Part shown: in pieces, positions 9,969 through 19,027 of the stretch
How positions within the stretch are numbered: the stretch's first letter is position 1
How the letters are laid out: each line of letters starts with the position of its first letter
The notes under the pieces: model-generated
Seen by the model: only the letters and a program-made list of their open reading frames with translations
Told to the model about the DNA's origin: nothing
Databases searched by the model: none
Source: Planctomycetota bacterium
GTDB taxonomy: Bacteria > Planctomycetota > Phycisphaerae > UBA1845 > UTPLA1
Direction: 5' to 3'
Assembly (NCBI GenBank): GCA_016235815.1
Contig: JACRIM010000017.1
Span: 124,001 to 188,000 of the forward strand
DNA length: 64,000 nt
Program-made: the position numbers and the translations under genes

Positions 9969-10688
9969 ATGCCGCGAATTCGTTTAATTGCACTTGGTCT
10001 CGCACTTTTCCTGTGCCCGGGCTGTTCCTCAATCCGCGTTTGCGTCAACGCCTACACATCAGCCGCCGTTCCCATGCCGGCGGCTGGCGACGGCGCGACC
10101 ATTGGCGTCATCGCCCGCACCAATCCGCCGGAGCCGCTGCTGGAGCGCGAGCTGGCGTCGAAGATTTCCCGCCTGTTGGAACAGCGAGAATACCGAATTG
10201 CCGAGCCTGACAAAGCGGATTTCGTGCTCGTGGCCGATGCGGCGATCGACGACGGAACGCCCGGCATCGAGTATCGCCCCGTCACGGCGGGCCCTGAGTA
10301 CTACCGCACCTATGCATACGATCGGCGCGGGCGAATGACCGTGGTAAATTCGCGCATAGGGCCTCGAACCTACTACGTGCCGCAGTCCTACACGGACTAC
10401 ACGAAGGGCCTTGGCCTGACGTTGGCCAAGCGAAGTTTGCTCCCCGCGACAACTCAACCATTGGACATGGATCCTCATTCCGGCAACTCCGTCGCGTGGC
10501 GCTGCATCGCCTCGGCGTCCGGGCCGGAGTCGGATCTGCGCTGGATCGTCAATCACTTGCTGGTGGCATCCTTCAAATACCTCGGGCGCGATACCGGGCG
10601 GGAGCAGTCCATCCGAATTCCGGAGCACGCCAAAGAAATCCGGACGTTGGCGGATCCGGCGGGCGACGAAACGTCCCAACAAGACTGA
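9969..10688 (+). CDS. Lipoprotein of unknown function, DUF4136-like
   Basis: A 239-residue predicted lipoprotein. Residues 1-19 form a signal peptide ending in the lipobox LCPGC, so Cys19 would be lipidated. The middle part (YRIAEPDKADFVLVADAAID) resembles DUF4136-like outer-membrane lipoproteins in which a PDADFVL-type strand recurs; this assignment is tentative. It starts 17 bases after the DUF1015 gene without a clear ribosome site and may be cotranscribed with it. No catalytic motif was recognised. Confidence 0.7.
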   Translation: MPRIRLIALGLALFLCPGCSSIRVCVNAYTSAAVPMPAAGDGATIGVIARTNPPEPLLERELASKISRLLEQREYRIAEPDKADFVLVADAAIDDGTPGIEYRPVTAGPEYYRTYAYDRRGRMTVVNSRIGPRTYYVPQSYTDYTKGLGLTLAKRSLLPATTQPLDMDPHSGNSVAWRCIASASGPESDLRWIVNHLLVASFKYLGRDTGREQSIRIPEHAKEIRTLADPAGDETSQQD

Positions 10689-11002
10689 TAGCGTTATCAC
10701 ACCCTTTTTTGCCGCTTTGATTCGTTGACCGTCATCCTCTTGAACCGGCATTGCGTCTCAACACGCTGGTCGTTTTTTATTGGCATCAGGGACAGGCTCC
10801 GAAAAACGAAATTGCCGTCATTTGCCTTCGCGCGTTCCAGAGCTAGAGTTGATTAGCTCGCTTTCCATTGGGCTTGGAACGAGCTTTGGGGGAAAGACAA
10901 CGCGACGCCTCGCGGTAATGCGACGTCCGGTTGTAACCGGCGTCCGTGTGATTCACTCCTCGTCGTTGTCTGATTCAACTGGTTTCACAAAAGGGGGAAG
11001 GC
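10689..11002. other. Intergenic leader of the PEP-CTERM gene with two stem-loops
   Basis: No gene is supported here. Two inverted repeats stand out. AGCTCG at about 10855 pairs with CGAGCT about 20 bases later, with an inner TTCCA/TGGAA continuation. A second, CCGGTTGTAACCGG, lies at about 10926-10939. AAAGGGGGAAGG just before base 11003 is a strong ribosome site for the next gene. No recognisable sigma-54 consensus was found. Confidence 0.5.
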
Positions 11003-11737
11003 ATGCAGTTGCGCTCTTTTACGTCGTCGATTTCGTGTTTCGTGGCTGCCGTGATGATCGTGGCGGCTCCGTCATACGCCGCACCGGTTACGTTCAGTGC
11101 CTCGTCCGGAAATCTGGCCGCGTCAGCGACGTTTGAAGTCGTCGCGGGAAAGCTGCAAGTTACGCTGAGGAACACCTCTCCATCTGATGTCATGGTGCCT
11201 GCGGACGTTTTGACCGGCGTCTTCTTTGATATAGTCGGCGGTGGCCCGACCCTGACACCGGATTCCGCCATCCTCGGAATCGGCTCGATCGTCGTCTTCG
11301 GAAGCACCGATCCAGGCAACGTGGTCGGTGGCGAGTGGGCCTATGCCGCATCACTCGCCGGCGCCCCCAACGGTGCAACACGTGGTATCAGTTCGTCTGG
11401 TCTCGGATTATTTGGAAACGGCAATTTCCCAGGTTCCAATCTGCAGGGGCCGACCAGCACCGATGGACTGCAATACGGAATCACGTCTGCCGGCGATAAC
11501 ACGGCCACCGGCAATACACCTGTCACCGGCACCAACGCTCTCATCAAGAACAGCGTTGTCTTCACGCTCACCGGCATCGGTGGCGACTTCAATCCGGCCG
11601 CCGTGATCGGCAATGTCTCGTTCCAATACGGCACCTCCCTCAGCGAGCCGAATATCCCCGAACCGGCGACGGCGGGCATGGCGGCATTGGGAGCCGCCTG
11701 TGCATTTCGACGCCGCAGGCCGCGCGCCGCGAGGTGA
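11003..11737 (+). CDS. PEP-CTERM sorted surface protein
   Basis: A 244-residue secreted protein with an N-terminal signal peptide (hydrophobic stretch to about residue 28, cut near SYAA) and a C-terminal PEP-CTERM signal: IPEPAT, a short hydrophobic helix (AGMAALGAACAF) and a basic tail RRRRPRAAR. Such tails are processed by an exosortase, releasing the protein into or beyond the outer membrane. The middle is a Ser/Thr/Gly-rich beta-type domain with a DVMVPADVLTGVFFDI motif shared by some exosortase-dependent surface proteins (I think of the XDD4-type group, not certain). No exosortase gene is in this window. GGGGGAAGG precedes the start. Confidence 0.88.
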   Translation: MQLRSFTSSISCFVAAVMIVAAPSYAAPVTFSASSGNLAASATFEVVAGKLQVTLRNTSPSDVMVPADVLTGVFFDIVGGGPTLTPDSAILGIGSIVVFGSTDPGNVVGGEWAYAASLAGAPNGATRGISSSGLGLFGNGNFPGSNLQGPTSTDGLQYGITSAGDNTATGNTPVTGTNALIKNSVVFTLTGIGGDFNPAAVIGNVSFQYGTSLSEPNIPEPATAGMAALGAACAFRRRRPRAAR

Positions 11738-11757
11738 CGCCGGCGTCTCATGGCCGC

Positions 11758-12249
11758 TCACGCGTCTGATGCGAGTCTGGCCAGGGCGTCCGCGGGCATC
11801 GTGTAGGAATCCCACATCGCGTTGTGTCGCGCGCCCAGCTTCTCGTAAAACCCCTTCGCGGATGTGTTCCAATCCAGCACAATCCACTCGGCCCGTCCAT
11901 AGCCGCGCTCAACCGCGATCTCGGCGAGACGCTTCATGAGTGATCTGCCCACGCCCGCTCCGCGAATCGTGGGCCGGACAAACAGATCCTCGATATACAA
12001 CCCGGGCTTCCCCATGAACGTCGAGTAGTTCTGAAAGAAAAGCGAATAGCCCACGGGTTCTCCGTCAAGGTAGGCGAGCAGGACTTCCGCCGCCGGCCGC
12101 GCTCCGAACAGCGTCGTCCGAATCGTGTCTTCGGTCGCCTTGACGTCATCCACCATGCGTTCGTATTCGGCCAACTCGCGAATCAGTTGGAAAATGAGCG
12201 GCACATCGGCGACGGTGGCCTGGCGGATTTGCACACGGGGCGAGGACAT
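11758..12249 (-). CDS. GNAT family N-acetyltransferase, diamine acetyltransferase-like
   Basis: A 163-residue acetyl-CoA-dependent N-acetyltransferase. The pyrophosphate-binding motif A reads RGAGVGRSLMK (Q/RxxGxG/A) near residue 100, preceded by the LYIEDLFVRP strand typical of spermidine/spermine acetyltransferase-like members, and followed by WNTSAKGFYEKLGA. The amine substrate cannot be decided. I start at ATG 12249, which has GGAG eight bases upstream; an eight-residue longer frame from 12273 lacks one. Confidence 0.88.
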   Translation of the reverse strand: MSSPRVQIRQATVADVPLIFQLIRELAEYERMVDDVKATEDTIRTTLFGARPAAEVLLAYLDGEPVGYSLFFQNYSTFMGKPGLYIEDLFVRPTIRGAGVGRSLMKRLAEIAVERGYGRAEWIVLDWNTSAKGFYEKLGARHNAMWDSYTMPADALARLASDA

Positions 12250-12303
12250 GTCCAATTCTCCGGTTTTGAGCACGGTATCAGTTTGACCGTGATGTCGGGC
12301 AAC

Positions 12304-12345
12304 AAAAAAAAGGCGGCGCGACCGTTTGCACCGGTCACGCCGCCT
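12304..12345 (-). terminator. Intrinsic terminator of the Bax-inhibitor gene
   Basis: Read on the minus strand, a GC-rich stem of about 14 pairs with one mismatch (12311-12324 against 12332-12345) and a seven-base loop is followed directly by a run of eight T. It lies 18 bases beyond the stop of the Bax-inhibitor-1 gene. Confidence 0.88.
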
Positions 12346-12363
12346 GGGCTGGATCGCTTGAGC

Positions 12364-13107
12364 CTACCGTCGGCTGGCGGACAGGATTCGCAAAATATAC
12401 CAGAACATGAGGGCTACCGACGCGAAGAGCGACAGGGCCGCGCTGACGTAACGATTCGACGGATAGTGGTGAATGATGTTGGAGGTGTCATACAAGATCG
12501 AGGCTCCCGCAACCGCCACCATCGCCGCGGAGAAAAACGTCCCAAGCGTAAACCCGAAGACAAGGGAACAGATGATGGCGACCATGGCGCTAACGCCGGC
12601 AAACATCAAGATGCCGCGCAGGAAGGAAAAGTCCTTTCGCGTGCCGAAGGCCACAAGCGTCAGGCCTGCGAACCCAAGCAACGTCGCCAGCGCCGCACTT
12701 TGAATCGCGCCCGGCGCCACACGTTCCGCGATGTAAAGCAGCGGCACGAAGATGAGCGCCTCGGCGACCACATACCCGGCCAGGCCCAGGAGCTGTGCTG
12801 TGAGCGACTGCGCAGACTGTGCAACCATATTGGCCAGCCATGAAACGAGGACAAACCCGCCCAGCACCAGGAGCCAACTGTTTCTCCCGCCCAACAACGC
12901 CCCCGCGATCCGTTCCGAAACGCCGCTCTGAAAAATGGCCACCTCCAGGCCGACAAACGCCAGGATCGCACCGAGCAGGGTCAGATAGGTTCGCGTGATG
13001 AAAACACTACGATCCTCGACTGTCAGTATGGCCGGTGCCGCGGGAACGGCGTAATAGCCGTCGCGGTCAAGGGCACTTCGTTCGCTTCGATTCAGGGGGT
13101 CGTTCAT
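12364..13107 (-). CDS. Bax inhibitor-1/YccA family membrane protein
   Basis: A 247-residue integral membrane protein of the TMBIM/BI-1 family, with about seven helices after a 35-residue cytosolic N-terminus. The family hallmark ASILYDTSNIIHHYP lies in the sixth helix, with the acidic residues that close the calcium-leak pore in characterised homologues. The closest bacterial type is YccA/YbhL, which interacts with FtsH in Escherichia coli; that role is not shown here. It has its own terminator and stands as a single gene. Confidence 0.9.
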   Translation of the reverse strand: MNDPLNRSERSALDRDGYYAVPAAPAILTVEDRSVFITRTYLTLLGAILAFVGLEVAIFQSGVSERIAGALLGGRNSWLLVLGGFVLVSWLANMVAQSAQSLTAQLLGLAGYVVAEALIFVPLLYIAERVAPGAIQSAALATLLGFAGLTLVAFGTRKDFSFLRGILMFAGVSAMVAIICSLVFGFTLGTFFSAAMVAVAGASILYDTSNIIHHYPSNRYVSAALSLFASVALMFWYILRILSASRR

Positions 13108-13244
13108 GTTATGGCCTCCGCGAGAATGGTCCGGCGGCTCCGTACCGCCATCACACTTGGATTATATCGGCGAATGGCCGAGTCAACAGGTGGCACGCGG
13201 CGTACCCTTGCTCTAACGCGGGAAAACGAACATAACCTACCTTT

Positions 13245-15260
13245 ATGGATCATTGGACACGGCTGTCTCAATTAAGAAGCGCATGCACGGCATTTGTTGT
13301 CCTCACGCTCGGAACTGCTTCTCTCAGCAAGGCTCAGCCGGAATCGGTTCGGCCGGCAGAACCCGCGGCGGACTGGCTGAAGATCGTGCCGGGCGAGGCG
13401 CATTTCTACGCGGAAATGAGCGATCTCGCGGGCGTTCGTTCGCTGTTTCGAAATCTGGGCATCTGGGAAACCGTCCGGGAGTTAAGCGAGGCGCCGTCGA
13501 AGGGCGCCACCACTCAGCCGTGGCATCGCATGGCGGAGCAACTCCTGGGAATGGATGCCGACGCCGCCATCGACCAGGTCCTCGGCCGACGCTCCGCGCT
13601 GATCGCGACCGAACCGCAGGAATGGCAAAACGGCGTGCTGCTGGCGGAACTGGCCTCCGCAAACGACGTCGGACCTTTGCTGAAGCGTTGGAAAGCAAAG
13701 TCCATGCCCGACGAAGGCCTTGTCAAACGATACACACTGGCAGGCGGTCTTCTACTGGCCGTGCTGGATCGAACGATTGCCCTCGGACCGACCGATGATC
13801 CCGAGGGGTTGTGGGCGCGCACCGTGTTGTTGCTATCCGGTCGACGCGGGCCGAACCTCTCCGGCCGATCGGAATTCGCCGCGCTAAAGGCCCGGATGTC
13901 CACCAACTATCCGGCGTTGCTCTATGTGACGTGGCCCGAAGGAACGCCCTACGCGCTGGCGGGTTGCACGCGGCTTCTGGTCGGCGTGTCGGTGACGGGT
14001 TCTCAAATCGCATGTGAAATGCAGGGGCAACGCGCCGCGCCGGTCACGAATGACTCGACCTGTGATGTTTCCCTGCTCGGGTCGCTCCCGGCCGACACGA
14101 TCGCCGTGTTGGCCGACACCTTTGATTTCGCCACGCTGGGCAAGGAGGCCGGCGCGGGGCGGTTCAACGAAGGCGCATCGTTGCTCGCGTTTTCCATCGG
14201 CGCGTTTTCCGCCCCCGATGGGGCACCGAGTGACTTGATCGCCCGTATGGGGCCTCCGTTTACCGTCGTGGTCGGCGCGAGCCGATCATCCTCGCCCATC
14301 GTCCCGACTTTCACGGTCATTTGCCCGGTCAAAGAGGGGGATCAGCACGTAAAGCAACTGGACACAGTCCTTGGGTTCCTCGCACAGGTGCTTGCAGCAT
14401 CGGCGGTCACTGCCGGCGAGGAACTACGCGAGGTGAAAGTCGGGACCCACCCGGTGGGTGACGTGTCGTTGCATCGCGTCGAAGTAGGCCCGGCGCTTGC
14501 GAAGCGAACAGGACTCGATGCCCTGAAGGAGACGGAGCTTTGCTGGTGCCTTGCCGGCGGTCGGCTCATGCTCGGCACATCGCCGTCGCAAATGGAGGAG
14601 ATCCTCCGGGCTTCGCAGAACAAGACGAAACGCATCGACGGCGTGACGGCGCTTCGACCTCTCCTCCCCGCAAATGGTAGTGAACTCGATGGATCCGGCA
14701 CAGGCCAATGGGTCTATGTTCGCGGCGCACAGGCCGCAAAAATGCTGGAGTCATGGCTTTTGCACGTGGCGAAAGATCATCCCATGATGCTGCAGGAATC
14801 GTGGTGGCGGCGATGGGCCGAGCAGCGGCTGGAGCAGTACACGCGTTTGGGAGTGGTCCTCGAGCAGGATCCGACCAGTGCGGTGAGGACCGTCGTTCGC
14901 GAAGTGGAGCCGGATTCTCCCGCCATGGATTATCTCAAACCGGGTGACATTATTCTCGCGGCGGCGGGCCGTTCATTGACGACGACACGACCGGCCCAGG
15001 AAGTGGCCAGGCGCTATCGAGAACGCGGCATGTCCAGGCGATTTGAAGTGCGCGTGCTTCGCGGCGGCGAAACGCGCGACATTCAGATCCCCGTGCAGCC
15101 TGCAAATGCGCTTGAGCTAGAGGGATTCGACCCCATCGAGGCGATTCGACGAATCATCACACTGACGCGTCGCGTGGACGCCCTCACCGTGCAACGATTC
15201 ACGGGAAAGGCCGACCGGCTGACCGCGCGGGTGACGATTCGATGGAGTGATGCAAAGTAA
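13245..15260 (+). CDS. Secreted protein of unknown function with C-terminal PDZ domain
   Basis: A 671-residue exported protein. A signal peptide covers about residues 1-29 (cleavage near SKAQ). The long central part resembles bacterial proteins that assess periplasmic substrates (DUF3352-like layout) but has no motif I can name. A PDZ domain occupies roughly residues 540-625: VVREVEPDSPAMDYLKPGD, then DIILAAAGRSL, ending with a VRVLRGGE strand. There is no protease catalytic motif, so it probably binds peptide ends or acts as an adaptor. It converges on the S9 peptidase gene with seven bases between the stops. Confidence 0.75.
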   Translation: MDHWTRLSQLRSACTAFVVLTLGTASLSKAQPESVRPAEPAADWLKIVPGEAHFYAEMSDLAGVRSLFRNLGIWETVRELSEAPSKGATTQPWHRMAEQLLGMDADAAIDQVLGRRSALIATEPQEWQNGVLLAELASANDVGPLLKRWKAKSMPDEGLVKRYTLAGGLLLAVLDRTIALGPTDDPEGLWARTVLLLSGRRGPNLSGRSEFAALKARMSTNYPALLYVTWPEGTPYALAGCTRLLVGVSVTGSQIACEMQGQRAAPVTNDSTCDVSLLGSLPADTIAVLADTFDFATLGKEAGAGRFNEGASLLAFSIGAFSAPDGAPSDLIARMGPPFTVVVGASRSSSPIVPTFTVICPVKEGDQHVKQLDTVLGFLAQVLAASAVTAGEELREVKVGTHPVGDVSLHRVEVGPALAKRTGLDALKETELCWCLAGGRLMLGTSPSQMEEILRASQNKTKRIDGVTALRPLLPANGSELDGSGTGQWVYVRGAQAAKMLESWLLHVAKDHPMMLQESWWRRWAEQRLEQYTRLGVVLEQDPTSAVRTVVREVEPDSPAMDYLKPGDIILAAAGRSLTTTRPAQEVARRYRERGMSRRFEVRVLRGGETRDIQIPVQPANALELEGFDPIEAIRRIITLTRRVDALTVQRFTGKADRLTARVTIRWSDAK

Positions 15261-15267
15261 TGGCGAC

Positions 15268-17502
15268 TCACGCCTCGGGTTTTCGCTCCACGAGATACTT
15301 GCGGAAGTGATTCACGATTCGTTCGTTGAGTCGGATGTTGACCTCCGGCTCGGGGACCATGTGCGTGAAGCCCGGCAGGATCAGCAGGTCGCAGGGCTTT
15401 CCAGCGCGGAACAGGGCCTCGGCCATCTTCATCGTGTGCGTGAAATACACGTTGTCATCCGTGGTGCCATGAATGAGGAGCAACGGTCGGCGAAGCTGCG
15501 CGGCATAGGTCAGCGCGCTGCAGTTGCGATAGCCCTCGGCGTTGGCGGTGGGCAGCCCCATGTAACGCTCGGTGTAGTGCGTGTCGTAGTCGGCCCAGTC
15601 GATGACCGGTGCCCCGGCGACGGCACAATGAAACACGTCCGGCCGCTTCAGTACGGCCATGGCCGAGAAGTATCCGCCGAACGACCAGCCGTAGATCCCG
15701 ACGCGCGTCAGGTCCATCTCCTTGTATTGGTCGCCAAGGGCGAGGACGCCGGCCGCCTGATCCTCAAGGGCGGGATCGATGAGATTCCACGAGATCGCCC
15801 GCTCCCAGTCGCGGCCGCGATTCATGGTGCCGCGCCCGTCGATGGAGACCACGATGAACCCCTGATCGGCCATCCACTGCTGGCGGATGTAGCCGCGCGC
15901 CGAGGAGTGAACAACGTTGGAATGCGGCCCGCCATAGACCGAGGCGAGTACGGGATATTTTCTTCCATGCACGAAATCTCGCGGGCGAATGATCGACGCA
16001 TTCAAGATGCGCGGACCGATGTTCACGGTCGTAAGCTCGACCTTCGGAGTGAACGGCGGGTCTTCGGCGACCGACGGAAGCTCGTGTCGCACGGTTGCGT
16101 CGCGCCCGCGAATAACCTGTCGGTTCGTGCCGTCGAGGAGGGACGCCGATTCGATCCACGTATTGCAATCGCGGGAGAACTTGCCGCCGTGCGAACCCCG
16201 GCCGTCGGTGAGAGCGACGATCTCATTTCGATCGAGTGAGATTCGGAAGAGATGCGACTGAGTGGGGTCGTCGCTTGCGGAAACGATCACTTCGCGGCGG
16301 GCGCGATCGAGTGCGACCAATCCTGCGAGCTTGCGCGACCCATGCGGGATTGTTCGGACGAGTGAACCATCGGCGCGGCGGAGTTCAAGCTGCCATTCAC
16401 CGCTGCGCTCGCTCGTCCAGAGAAACTCCTTGCCATCGGCCAGCCAGCGCGGCATGTCGGAATCGATATTGACCCAGGCTGCATCGGACTCTGTCAGCAA
16501 TTGCGACAACTTTCCGCTGGTATGGTCGGCAAGGTACAGCGCCGCCTCGCGCTGATCCCGAGTCTGAACATACAGCGTGAGCGGAGAAAACGTGCCCCAA
16601 TGTACCGACGCCATGTAAGGATACTTTTCTCGATCCCAGTCGACCCAGGTCGGTGAGCCACCGGTAACCGACACAACGCCGAGCCGCACCTTGGCATTCG
16701 GCGTTCCCGCGCGCGGGTAGCGCCAGCCCTGCGGCGCGCTCTCCGGATGTCGCGCATCGGCGATGTAGAGCTTCTCAACGTCCTTTTGATCCGCTTCTTC
16801 AAATGCCAGCCACTGCGAATCGCCGCTCCACCAATAGCCGGTGTGCCGGTCCATCTCCTCGGCGGCGACGAACTCGGCCTCGCCATGAGTGAGATCCTCG
16901 GAGCCGCCGCTGGTCACGGCCGTCTCTTTGCTGGAGGCGATGTCGAAAACATACAGGTCATGATTGCGAACACAGGCGATCTTCGTGCCATCGGGCGAGA
17001 AGCGCGGATCAAGCGCGGGGCCGGCCGCGCTTTTGGGGATCGGCGTCACCTTGCCATCGCTTCGGCGGACGACATAGAGCTGGCCGCTGAGCGAGACGAG
17101 AAGTTGCGAGCCATCCTCGGAAAGTTGGTACGACGTGAAGCCGCGTGTGCTGATGCGCATCCGTTCGCGGCGGGCCTTTTCCTCGGCGGTGAGCTGCTCC
17201 TGTGCCCCTTGGAGGATATCTTCGGCACGGAGCAATCCGCGCACCTCACCGGTCGTGGTGTTCATTTCGAAGAGGTTTCGCACGACATCGCGCGGCCCGC
17301 TGCGCAGAAAGATTGCCACGCTTCCGTCGGGCGTCAGGTCCACACCGCTTGGCTGCCCGCAGGAGAAACCGCGCGTCTCGGTGAAGTCCTTGAGAAATGT
17401 CGTATCAATGGAATGCGAAACCGTCGGCTGCGGGCCGGCACAGGCCCCGGCGAGCATGCAAAGGACAAGACCGGCGCTTCGACGAATTGGACCATGAATC
17501 AC
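15268..17502 (-). CDS. S9 family prolyl oligopeptidase, DPP-IV type lipoprotein
   Basis: A 744-residue dipeptidyl-peptidase IV-like serine peptidase, probably periplasmic and lipid-anchored through the lipobox LAGAC (Cys21). The N-terminal beta-propeller (about 60-490) includes the EFVAAEEMDRHTGYWW block that holds the substrate-binding Glu pair of DPP-IV. The alpha/beta-hydrolase domain has the nucleophile Ser607 in GWSFGGY, Asp682/Asp683 in TTDDNV and His714 in GFTHM. It would remove dipeptides ending in proline or alanine. The start is GTG 17502, with GGAGG six bases upstream; the nearby ATG is out of frame. Confidence 0.93.
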   Translation of the reverse strand: MIHGPIRRSAGLVLCMLAGACAGPQPTVSHSIDTTFLKDFTETRGFSCGQPSGVDLTPDGSVAIFLRSGPRDVVRNLFEMNTTTGEVRGLLRAEDILQGAQEQLTAEEKARRERMRISTRGFTSYQLSEDGSQLLVSLSGQLYVVRRSDGKVTPIPKSAAGPALDPRFSPDGTKIACVRNHDLYVFDIASSKETAVTSGGSEDLTHGEAEFVAAEEMDRHTGYWWSGDSQWLAFEEADQKDVEKLYIADARHPESAPQGWRYPRAGTPNAKVRLGVVSVTGGSPTWVDWDREKYPYMASVHWGTFSPLTLYVQTRDQREAALYLADHTSGKLSQLLTESDAAWVNIDSDMPRWLADGKEFLWTSERSGEWQLELRRADGSLVRTIPHGSRKLAGLVALDRARREVIVSASDDPTQSHLFRISLDRNEIVALTDGRGSHGGKFSRDCNTWIESASLLDGTNRQVIRGRDATVRHELPSVAEDPPFTPKVELTTVNIGPRILNASIIRPRDFVHGRKYPVLASVYGGPHSNVVHSSARGYIRQQWMADQGFIVVSIDGRGTMNRGRDWERAISWNLIDPALEDQAAGVLALGDQYKEMDLTRVGIYGWSFGGYFSAMAVLKRPDVFHCAVAGAPVIDWADYDTHYTERYMGLPTANAEGYRNCSALTYAAQLRRPLLLIHGTTDDNVYFTHTMKMAEALFRAGKPCDLLILPGFTHMVPEPEVNIRLNERIVNHFRKYLVERKPEA

Positions 17503-17632
17503 GAATCACCTCCGAGGGTAGAACGAAACGGGGAGTACTATATCCCGCGGCAGACGGAGTGCGCCGGCGGATCGGCCGCGTGCTCGCCGCGGCGGATCAT
17601 CGACTCGCGCGAGTGGCTCGTGGTTTCTCGAA

Positions 17633-18349
17633 TCAGCCCATCGCGGCGTCAAGGCGGGCGGAGACATCCTTCCAGTTCACGACGTTCCACCAGGCTTTGA
17701 CGTAGTCGGCGCGCTTGTTCTGGTATTTCAGGTAATAGGCGTGTTCCCAGACGTCGCACATCAGAAGCGGCACGGAGCCGGCGGGCAGGCCGAGCTGCTG
17801 GTTCATCATGGTGACGACGACGAGTCGCTTGAGCGCGCTGTGATAGGCGAGGACGCCCCAGCCGTTGCCTTCGACGGCGACGGTCGCGGCCGTGAAGTGG
17901 GCGGTGAACTTTTCGAAGCCGCCGAAGTCGCGGGTGATGGCGTCGGCGAGCTTGCCGGTGGGCTGGCCGCCGCCGCCCTTGCCGGTGGGGGCCATGTTGT
18001 TCCAGAAGATGGTGTGGTTGTAGAAGCCGCCGGCGTGGAAGGCGAGCTGCCGCGAGAGGCTGCCGACGGCGGCGAAGTCGTTCTTATCCCGGGCCGTGGC
18101 GAGACCGGCGAGGGCCTTGTTGAGGCCGTCGGCGTAGGCCTGGTGATGTTTGTCGTGGTGAACCTTCATCGTGGCTTCGTCGATGTGGGGTTCGAGGTCT
18201 TTGTAGTCGTAGGGCAGGGGCGGAATCTTGTACTCCGTCGGCGGTGCGCCATCTTCCATTGCCATGAGCGTTGGAAACATTTCGGTGGGAAGTACGGCCA
18301 GGCCGCCGAACGCGCCGAGGCCGCCGATGAATTGTCGTCGATTGGTCAT
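17633..18349 (-). CDS. sodA: Fe/Mn superoxide dismutase with Tat signal
   Basis: A 238-residue superoxide dismutase that converts superoxide to oxygen and hydrogen peroxide. All four metal ligands are visible: His64 (KVHHDKHH), His112 (NHTIFW), Asp199 and His203 (DVWEHAYY). Residues 1-30 form a twin-arginine-type signal with RRQF followed by a hydrophobic Gly/Ala-rich run, so the enzyme is probably exported folded. Iron or manganese preference cannot be called safely. ATG 18349 has AAGGAG seven bases upstream. The frame stays open for 220 codons further upstream, but that stretch is repeat sequence without a ribosome site. It is followed by the S9 peptidase gene on the same strand. Confidence 0.93.
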   Translation of the reverse strand: MTNRRQFIGGLGAFGGLAVLPTEMFPTLMAMEDGAPPTEYKIPPLPYDYKDLEPHIDEATMKVHHDKHHQAYADGLNKALAGLATARDKNDFAAVGSLSRQLAFHAGGFYNHTIFWNNMAPTGKGGGGQPTGKLADAITRDFGGFEKFTAHFTAATVAVEGNGWGVLAYHSALKRLVVVTMMNQQLGLPAGSVPLLMCDVWEHAYYLKYQNKRADYVKAWWNVVNWKDVSARLDAAMG

Positions 18350-19027
18350 GATGGTGCTCCTTTGGTTGGTGCCGCCGGAGGTGATAATCGGGGGCGGGGG
18401 CGCAGAATGCAAGGGAGGGCGGGAAACGTCGAAAAGTCGAAAAGTCGAAACGCTGGTCGGGGGAATAGGGAACAGGGAACGGGGAACAGGGGGGAGGATG
18501 GGGTCGCTGCGCGAGGTGGGGGTGGTGGTGTAATTGCGGCAAAATGGCGTGGGAAATGAAAAACTGCTGGCGTCTGCTGGCGTTTCCCGGCACGGCAGAT
18601 GCTGAGGGGGCGAGGCACAAAGGGATCGGGGAACAGGGAACAGAGGAGGAGGTGGCTGTTGCGCAGCGATGCATACAAATAATTCTGGGTTGTTACAAAT
18701 AGGATTTGGGTTTTTTGTCCGACTATCGCGATGGGGCGGGCGCGAATGCGGATTGGCGTGGTGCGGGCGCGGATTGTCCGGGGTTCTCTCCATACGTCTA
18801 TCAATCTTGCTCGGTGTTTCACTCGCGGCTGTGAATTGTTGTAGGTATTTGTTAGGTAAGGGGTAGGGGACGGAGACGGGCAAGAAAAGTCGAAACGTCG
18901 AAACGTCGAAACGCCGAAAGCCGAAACGCCGAATGCCGAAACGCCGAATGCCGAAAGCCGAAACGCGAAGCGTCGAAAAGTCGAAATGAGGCTGAGGGGG
19001 CATTCGCAAACTTCCAATTTTGACGGA
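18350..19027. repeat. Repeat-rich intergenic region
   Basis: No gene is supported in this 678-base stretch. It holds GTCGAAAA-type repeats at 18428-18451, GGGAACAG-type repeats at 18460-18493 and again at 18628-18645, and a long run of GTCGAAAC/GCCGAAT-type units of seven to nine bases at 18884-18986. Base composition is strongly strand-biased (G over C on the plus strand). Open frames crossing it arise because the short units seldom make stop codons. Confidence 0.8.
18884..18986. repeat. GTCGAAAC/GCCGAAT short-period tandem repeat
   Basis: About a dozen units of the form (G/A)CGTCGAAA, ACGCCGAAA and TGCCGAA follow one another with a seven- to nine-base period. The unit varies at the third base (T or C) and the last base (A or T). 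A shorter tract of the same kind lies at 18428-18451, just upstream of the superoxide dismutase gene. Confidence 0.85.

Noticed and set aside
18350-19009. N-terminal extension of the superoxide dismutase by 220 codons
   Set aside because: It is made of short-period repeats and lacks a ribosome site; ATG 18349 has a good one followed by a Tat signal.
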